DNA of 24,387 nucleotides from a virus. The notes under the pieces are model-generated. The model searched no databases. It was given only the letters and a program-made list of their open reading frames with translations, and had not been told where the DNA came from. A program made the translations under genes and the position numbers. Shown piece by piece: positions 21,245 through 24,387 of the stretch; positions within the stretch are counted from its first letter, which is position 1; each line of letters begins with the position of its first letter. The stretch spans positions 1 to 24,387 of IMG/VR virus record IMGVR_UViG_3300010160_000218. One strand, 5' to 3'.

Positions 21245-21285
21245 AAAAAAAAATATAAAAAAGGTGAGACAAAATTATCTCACCT
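21245..21285 (-). terminator. Intrinsic terminator of the first leftward operon
   Basis: On the - strand AGGTGAGA (21285-21278) pairs perfectly with TCTCACCT (21269-21262), 8 pairs with an 8-nt loop, followed by TTTTTATATTTTTTTTAT. It lies about 40 bases after the stop of the 252-aa gene, a classic rho-independent terminator. Confidence 0.85.
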
Positions 21286-21324
21286 CGAAAACCAAAGTTT
21301 ATGAATGACAATTACAATATCTTA

Positions 21325-22083
21325 TCATTTACCATCAAGTGTAAAATTAATTACTTTTTTGTAAACCGCTAACTTATAAGCTATAACTGTTGCTCGTGGC
21401 AAGTTACCTTCAGCTATCTTTCTCATGTGTGCTTTCCTGTCGTAAAGATTGTAGGAGTCTGGCGGTAGGTTCTTTGCAATCTCTTTTGCCTCTTCCCATA
21501 ATGCCTCTTTCTCTCCATCTTGCCATGTAAGGTAACCAAGTCTAACAGCCATGTCGTACCAATAAATAGGAATGTCATTAAAATCATTTGATTGAAAATT
21601 GCGTAACTTATTTTCAAAGTCACGGTCATATTCCTTACTTGACAATTCCCGTTTCTTATCCAGTATTTCCTGTTCTAATTTATCTTGTTTCTCCTTGTCA
21701 ATCTGGTAAGTAATCTTATTCCTATATAGCATATATGCACTTAATATCTTACCTAATGTGTGTAAGTTGACCTTCCCGTAAAACTTTATGTCTTCATCCA
21801 AGTCCAACTGCTGGGTAGAAAACAATTCAAAAGCAGTCCTAATTTCTTCAGGTGCAAGTAATTTGTAATTTCTTCCAATATGATCTGCCACTTCCATGTA
21901 ATATTCCTTTGCTCCATCAATACCGTACATCGGAAACAATGTAGTAATTAAATTGTAAACCTGGGTATAGGCAGCCTGGAAACCTATTTTAATTATCCTA
22001 TTCTCCCTATGGTTTACAATGCGTTCAACGTGAGTTAAATTAGAATTGGTTTTGGCTGCTATGGCCGGTAAGTTCGTACTCAT
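21325..22083 (-). CDS. Possible replication accessory protein, downstream of initiator
   Basis: A 252-aa protein starting at 22083 (MSTNLPAIAAKTNSN). A longer frame to 22110 would add MLTLIYLAK and deepen the overlap with the 85-aa gene, so I prefer the inner start. The middle part (LLAPEEIRTAFELFSTQQLD, FYGKVNLHTLGKILSAYMLY) is a helical region followed by a long charged helix (about 130-165). The rest is helical with a basic end. No Walker motif is present, so it is not a DnaC-like ATPase. Being the last gene of the initiator operon, it could be a helicase-loading or replisome partner; that is inference from position. A terminator follows closely. Confidence 0.5.
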   Translation of the reverse strand: MSTNLPAIAAKTNSNLTHVERIVNHRENRIIKIGFQAAYTQVYNLITTLFPMYGIDGAKEYYMEVADHIGRNYKLLAPEEIRTAFELFSTQQLDLDEDIKFYGKVNLHTLGKILSAYMLYRNKITYQIDKEKQDKLEQEILDKKRELSSKEYDRDFENKLRNFQSNDFNDIPIYWYDMAVRLGYLTWQDGEKEALWEEAKEIAKNLPPDSYNLYDRKAHMRKIAEGNLPRATVIAYKLAVYKKVINFTLDGK

Positions 22084-22297
22084 CTTGGCTAAATAAATTA
22101 GGGTTAGCAATATTGTTTGATAACTTGGTCATGGTATCCCTTATGTCAAGCAACGAAGACATATTACCATAAAAATAGGCTTTGTCAATAGAGGCAGATA
22201 ATGTTTTTTCATCTACCTCTCTAAGGCTTCGATTATAAAAACCAATCCTTGAGTCAATAAATTCAATCAACTCGTTAATGTTCTTTAAGTCATTCAT
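22040..22297 (-). CDS. Small helical protein, unknown function
   Basis: An 85-aa protein not recognised. Most of it is predicted helix (NDLKNINELIEFIDSRIGFY, LSASIDKAYFYGNMSSLLDI), compatible with a small coiled-coil dimer, followed by an unstructured polar tail (SQDEYELTGHSSQNQF). Its last 44 bases overlap the next gene in another frame. It lies 13 bases after the initiator stop in the same operon. No function is assigned. Confidence 0.55.
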   Translation of the reverse strand: MNDLKNINELIEFIDSRIGFYNRSLREVDEKTLSASIDKAYFYGNMSSLLDIRDTMTKLSNNIANPNLFSQDEYELTGHSSQNQF

Positions 22298-22310
22298 ATT
22301 ATAAATTTTA

Positions 22311-23234
22311 TTAGTTTACAATTCCATATCTACTTCTTAAAAACTCGGCAGCTTCAGCATTCAACTGTTCTTCTTTTTTCTGCTTACTAAGTATTAAATT
22401 ACTATTTTGCACCTTTGCATAAATCTGTGTGCATTGTCTATATAGTAAACCAATATTAAAGTTAGCCTTTAAATATTTATCATCAAGCATCCATGCAGCC
22501 TGTATAAATACTTTAAAGTTATCCATCTTGCTTGTCGGATCAATCTTTTCAACCCATTCCAATAACAACTTTACATTCCTTGCCTCAATAGGGTTAAGTA
22601 TATAATTGCCATTTAGTGTACGTGGATACTTTGCAGCGGAAACAGATTCATGAAAGGTGCAGAACATTTCGTAAGCGACAAAAATGTCGCTGGGTTGCTT
22701 CGGCTCGGCTTTTTCTTTCTTTTCACGCAACTTTTCTTTCTTTTTAACCTTGTCAGAGTCTAAGGAATCAGAGAAACCTTGCCTTGTAAAAGGATTTTTT
22801 ATCTCATCTTTTGTGTGCGAAAATTCGTTTTCGCATATATTATAATCTGTATTATTAACTGTATTATTAACTGTATTATTATGTTCACGTTTTCGTGTAG
22901 GCTGCTTTACTGTTTTCGTGAATTCTGCTTTCACGTTTTCGTTAAAGCTGCTTTCACATTTATGTTTGTTAGTTCTCAATCCTCTATTCCTTCCATCAAA
23001 AAAAAGTTGAATTATAAAATCTCTTTTCTTTAAATCGCTAATTATATTTGCTACTCTACCCTCTGATAAATTTACAAATTTTGCTAAGTATTCATTTGAT
23101 GCAAAACATCCACGGTCTGAGTTATCAAGAGAATCAATTTCTACAATTAAAACCTTTTCTATTAAAGTTAAATTTGTATTTAACCAAATTTCCTTTTTTA
23201 TCCAAACACCTTTAAAATCTCTAATTTCGTTCAT
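22311..23234 (-). CDS. Replication initiator with N-terminal winged helix
   Basis: A 307-aa protein of the phage replisome-organiser type. Residues 1-85 (FKGVWIKKEIWLNTNLTLIE, EIDSLDNSDRGCFASNEYLA, then NLSEGRVANIISDLKKRDFI) are the typical N-terminal winged-helix DNA-binding domain of phage replication proteins. Residues about 95-185 are low in complexity, including NNTVNNTVNNT and a Lys/Glu-rich stretch (KVKKKEKLREKKEKAEPKQP). The C-terminal domain (about 190-307) is helical, around FKVFIQAAWMLDDKYLKANF, and may bind a helicase or loader. The gene carries three 23-bp and three 12-bp DNA repeats in the linker region, so the origin probably lies inside it, as oriλ lies inside lambda O. It is followed by two further small genes and a terminator. 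Confidence 0.8.
   Translation of the reverse strand: MNEIRDFKGVWIKKEIWLNTNLTLIEKVLIVEIDSLDNSDRGCFASNEYLAKFVNLSEGRVANIISDLKKRDFIIQLFFDGRNRGLRTNKHKCESSFNENVKAEFTKTVKQPTRKREHNNTVNNTVNNTDYNICENEFSHTKDEIKNPFTRQGFSDSLDSDKVKKKEKLREKKEKAEPKQPSDIFVAYEMFCTFHESVSAAKYPRTLNGNYILNPIEARNVKLLLEWVEKIDPTSKMDNFKVFIQAAWMLDDKYLKANFNIGLLYRQCTQIYAKVQNSNLILSKQKKEEQLNAEAAEFLRSRYGIVN
22816..22835. repeat. Perfect inverted repeat with TTCG loop
   Basis: TGCGAAAA (22816-22823), TTCG, TTTTCGCA (22828-22835): 8 perfect pairs. It shares the GTTTTCG core of the iteron-like repeats and lies 12 bases from the tandem 12-mers, within the initiator gene. Confidence 0.7.
22847..22882. repeat. Three tandem AT-rich 12-mers
   Basis: CTGTATTATTAA at 22847-22858 and 22859-22870, with CTGTATTATTAT at 22871-22882. 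Because 12 is a multiple of 3 they also give the protein repeat NNTV. AT-rich tandem 12-13-mers beside iterons are typical of DNA-unwinding elements. Confidence 0.8.
22885..22953. repeat. Three tandem 23-bp iteron-like repeats
   Basis: Units 22885-22907, 22908-22930 and 22931-22953 share GTTTTCGT at positions 5-12 and CTGCTT at the end. Units 1 and 3 agree at 20 of 23 bases and also share TCACGTTTTCGT; unit 2 agrees with unit 1 at 17 of 23. As 23 is not a multiple of 3, each copy is read in a different codon frame, so the repeat is kept at the DNA level. Confidence 0.8.
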
Positions 23235-23245
23235 TTTAATGTATT

Positions 23246-23953
23246 TTAAAATAAGTTAAGTTGATTAGAAAAATTTTCAATTCTTTTAACTGATAATCCA
23301 TGATAATTAACGGATATTTCAGAACCTAAATATTTCTTATTTTCTTTTAAAGATGCTATTGCAGTTGTTCCGCTTCCCATATAAGGGTCAAATATTATTT
23401 TTGAATCAGGAAAACACATAATAAATCTTTGTGCTAATTTTATTGGAAATGCTCTTTTATGTATCTTTTCAGTACCTTCGGCAGTATCCTTTAATAAATC
23501 ATGTTGATTTATATTATTTACAAAATTTGTATTAATGCCTTTTGATAACCAGTAAATCCTTTCAGTCATAGGATAAAATCTACATTTATCAAAATTTTGT
23601 GAACCATTAAACCAAATTATTTCTTGTTTAATATCCCATTTAGTTTTTAAAATCCATTCATATGGTGTTATTTGTCTTCCATGTTTAATTCTATTTTTAT
23701 GATTATACATTATACTGCCACCTTGTTTAGTGATTCTATATATTTCATCTAAAACTTCTATTTGTTGTTTTTGATAATCAATTTCAGGAATATTATCAAG
23801 GTATTGATCGTATGCTTTAAATACATTATTACCAGTATGATGTTTTAAACCTAAATTATAAGGTGGTGATGTTATTGTTAAATCAATAAAATTATCTGGA
23901 ATTTTACCCATAAAGATTAAACAATCCTCATTATAAATCTTATTTAATTCCAT
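23246..23953 (-). CDS. DNA methyltransferase (N6_N4_Mtase family, beta class)
   Basis: A 235-aa amino-methyltransferase using S-adenosylmethionine. The catalytic motif TSPPYN lies at residues 28-33 and the cofactor motif FDPYMGSGTTAIAS near 190, giving the motif IV to motif I order of the beta class. S-P-P-Y is common in N4-cytosine enzymes but also occurs in some N6-adenine enzymes, so the modified base cannot be decided by eye. A short variable region between them (about 85-170) is likely to hold the target-recognition residues. No endonuclease gene is adjacent, so it is probably a solitary phage enzyme protecting DNA from host restriction. It starts 1 base after the stop of the 26-codon ORF and ends 11 bases before the initiator ATG. 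Confidence 0.85.
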   Translation of the reverse strand: MELNKIYNEDCLIFMGKIPDNFIDLTITSPPYNLGLKHHTGNNVFKAYDQYLDNIPEIDYQKQQIEVLDEIYRITKQGGSIMYNHKNRIKHGRQITPYEWILKTKWDIKQEIIWFNGSQNFDKCRFYPMTERIYWLSKGINTNFVNNINQHDLLKDTAEGTEKIHKRAFPIKLAQRFIMCFPDSKIIFDPYMGSGTTAIASLKENKKYLGSEISVNYHGLSVKRIENFSNQLNLF

Positions 23954-23954
23954 T

Positions 23955-24035
23955 TTAATCTATTTTATTTAAGTTCGCAAATTCACCATGGTATTTAATT
24001 GCTACTTTTCCTTGTGTCAACTGAATTTCTTTCAT
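23955..24035 (-). pseudogene. 26-codon ORF resembling the start of an AP2/HNH endonuclease
   Basis: It reads MKEIQLTQGKVAIKYHGEFA and ends NLNKID. The opening M-K-x-I-x-L-T-Q-G-K-V-A-x is the characteristic N-terminus of phage AP2/HNH homing endonucleases, which normally continue V-D-D-x-D-F-x-x-L-N-x-x-K-W for more than 100 residues. Here only about 26 codons remain, with the LNK portion still visible. It fits exactly between two methyltransferase genes (3 and 1 bases away) and could be a remnant of an inserted selfish gene or a short gene in its own right. The resemblance is from memory of the family. Confidence 0.45.
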
Positions 24036-24038
24036 AGT

Positions 24039-24387
24039 TTAAAAATTTAAAACACACATAGTGCTTGTTATTCTGTCTTTAGCAATTTTAAAATATTTTT
24101 CATCTAATTCAATGCCTATAAATTTTCTATTATGTCTTATACATGTCAAAGCAGTCGTTCCACTACCCATAAATGGGTCAATTATAATATAATCCTCAGG
24201 TATAATTCCTATTATATTATCCATAACCTTTAAAGGCATCTGGCAAGGGTGTTCTGTTTTTTCGGCACTTACATTTTTAACTTGATTAATTTCCCACCAA
24301 TCATATAATTTAGCTGATTTTCCTTCTTCAATACGTTTAGCAATCCTTTTATCAGTTGGATTCTTGTATTCTTGAGAAACCTTTGTA
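24039..24387 (-). CDS. Second DNA methyltransferase (C-terminal part, cut by window end)
   Basis: The - strand frame is open to the right edge, giving at least 115 residues. An internal Met at 24239 should not be taken as the start. The sequence contains a W-W-x-x-x segment (LYDWWEINQVKN), then KTEHPCQMPLKVMDNII, and the cofactor motif IIDPFMGSGTTALTC, followed by FIGIELDEKYFKIAKDRI. This is the C-terminal half of a beta-class N6/N4 amino-methyltransferase, with the E-H-P-C-Q-x-P motif just before motif I. The catalytic (D/S)PPY motif must lie beyond the window. It is upstream in the same operon as the first enzyme, so the phage carries two methyltransferases of the same broad family. Confidence 0.85.
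   Translation of the reverse strand, partial: TKVSQEYKNPTDKRIAKRIEEGKSAKLYDWWEINQVKNVSAEKTEHPCQMPLKVMDNIIGIIPEDYIIIDPFMGSGTTALTCIRHNRKFIGIELDEKYFKIAKDRITSTMCVLNF

Larger units (their letters stand above)
22816..22953. other. Putative phage replication origin inside the initiator gene
   Basis: The segment combines three 23-bp iteron-like repeats, three AT-rich 12-mers and a perfect hairpin with the same GTTTTCG core, all in the linker-coding part of the winged-helix initiator gene. This is the architecture of oriλ within gene O. The repeats are seen directly; origin function is inferred. Confidence 0.6.

Noticed and set aside
1-24387. tRNA genes, CRISPR arrays, insertion sequences, integrase or attachment site
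   Set aside because: No cloverleaf, spaced repeats, transposase or recombinase motifs were seen on either strand; the only tandem repeats lie inside the initiator and fibre genes.

Overview
This window is most likely part of a tailed, siphovirus-type phage (or prophage) genome from a Bacteroidota host. The phage assignment rests on an ordered head-completion, tail tube, chaperone, tape-measure, distal-tail, fibre, holin and amidase array. The host assignment is an inference from four signs: very AT-rich DNA; A-rich translation leaders (AAACAAATAA type) in place of clear Shine-Dalgarno sites; two TAnnTTTG-like promoter elements; and exported proteins whose signal peptides end just before Gln, as is common in Bacteroidota. 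No integrase, tRNA, CRISPR array or insertion sequence was seen.

Left arm, + strand, 1-15465 (late genes). A gp6-like connector cut by the window edge is followed by a head-tail adaptor, an HK97 gp10-like protein, a tail terminator and a small protein. Next come a major tail tube protein with a C-terminal Fn3 domain, a long hairpin, and a gpG/gpGT chaperone pair joined by a textbook -1 frameshift site. A 916-aa tape measure, a 758-aa distal-tail/baseplate protein with a carbohydrate-binding-like domain, a 123-aa fibre-associated protein and a 1048-aa fibre follow. A 461-aa fibre, a 189-aa secreted protein, a holin, a 97-aa protein and an Amidase_3 endolysin complete the arm. Most junctions are TAATG or ATGA overlaps, so this is one long translationally coupled late operon.

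Right arm, - strand, 24387-15446 (early/replication genes, read right to left). Two DNA methyltransferases (the first cut by the window end) are separated by a 26-codon ORF that resembles the start of an AP2/HNH endonuclease. A winged-helix replication initiator with iteron-like repeats inside its gene follows, then two further proteins and a strong terminator. A second unit encodes two small proteins, an OB-fold-like protein, a PD-(D/E)XK nuclease, a 136-aa protein, a Dcd-family dCTP deaminase, two previously unlisted 39-aa single-span membrane proteins and a 59-aa protein, and ends at a second strong terminator. A third unit encodes a membrane-anchored glucosaminidase-like protein, a four-span membrane protein, a RuvC-like resolvase and an 85-aa protein whose gene overlaps the endolysin gene tail-to-tail.

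The points most worth following are: (1) the complete A_AAA_AAC frameshift cassette with an 11-bp stem 6 nt downstream; (2) three tandem 23-bp repeats plus three AT-rich 12-mers inside the initiator gene, a probable replication origin; (3) three consecutive exported proteins in the fibre region, two sharing a paralogous N-terminal module; (4) a thrice-used fibre domain; and (5) a cluster of small membrane proteins around a membrane-tethered peptidoglycan hydrolase-like protein.
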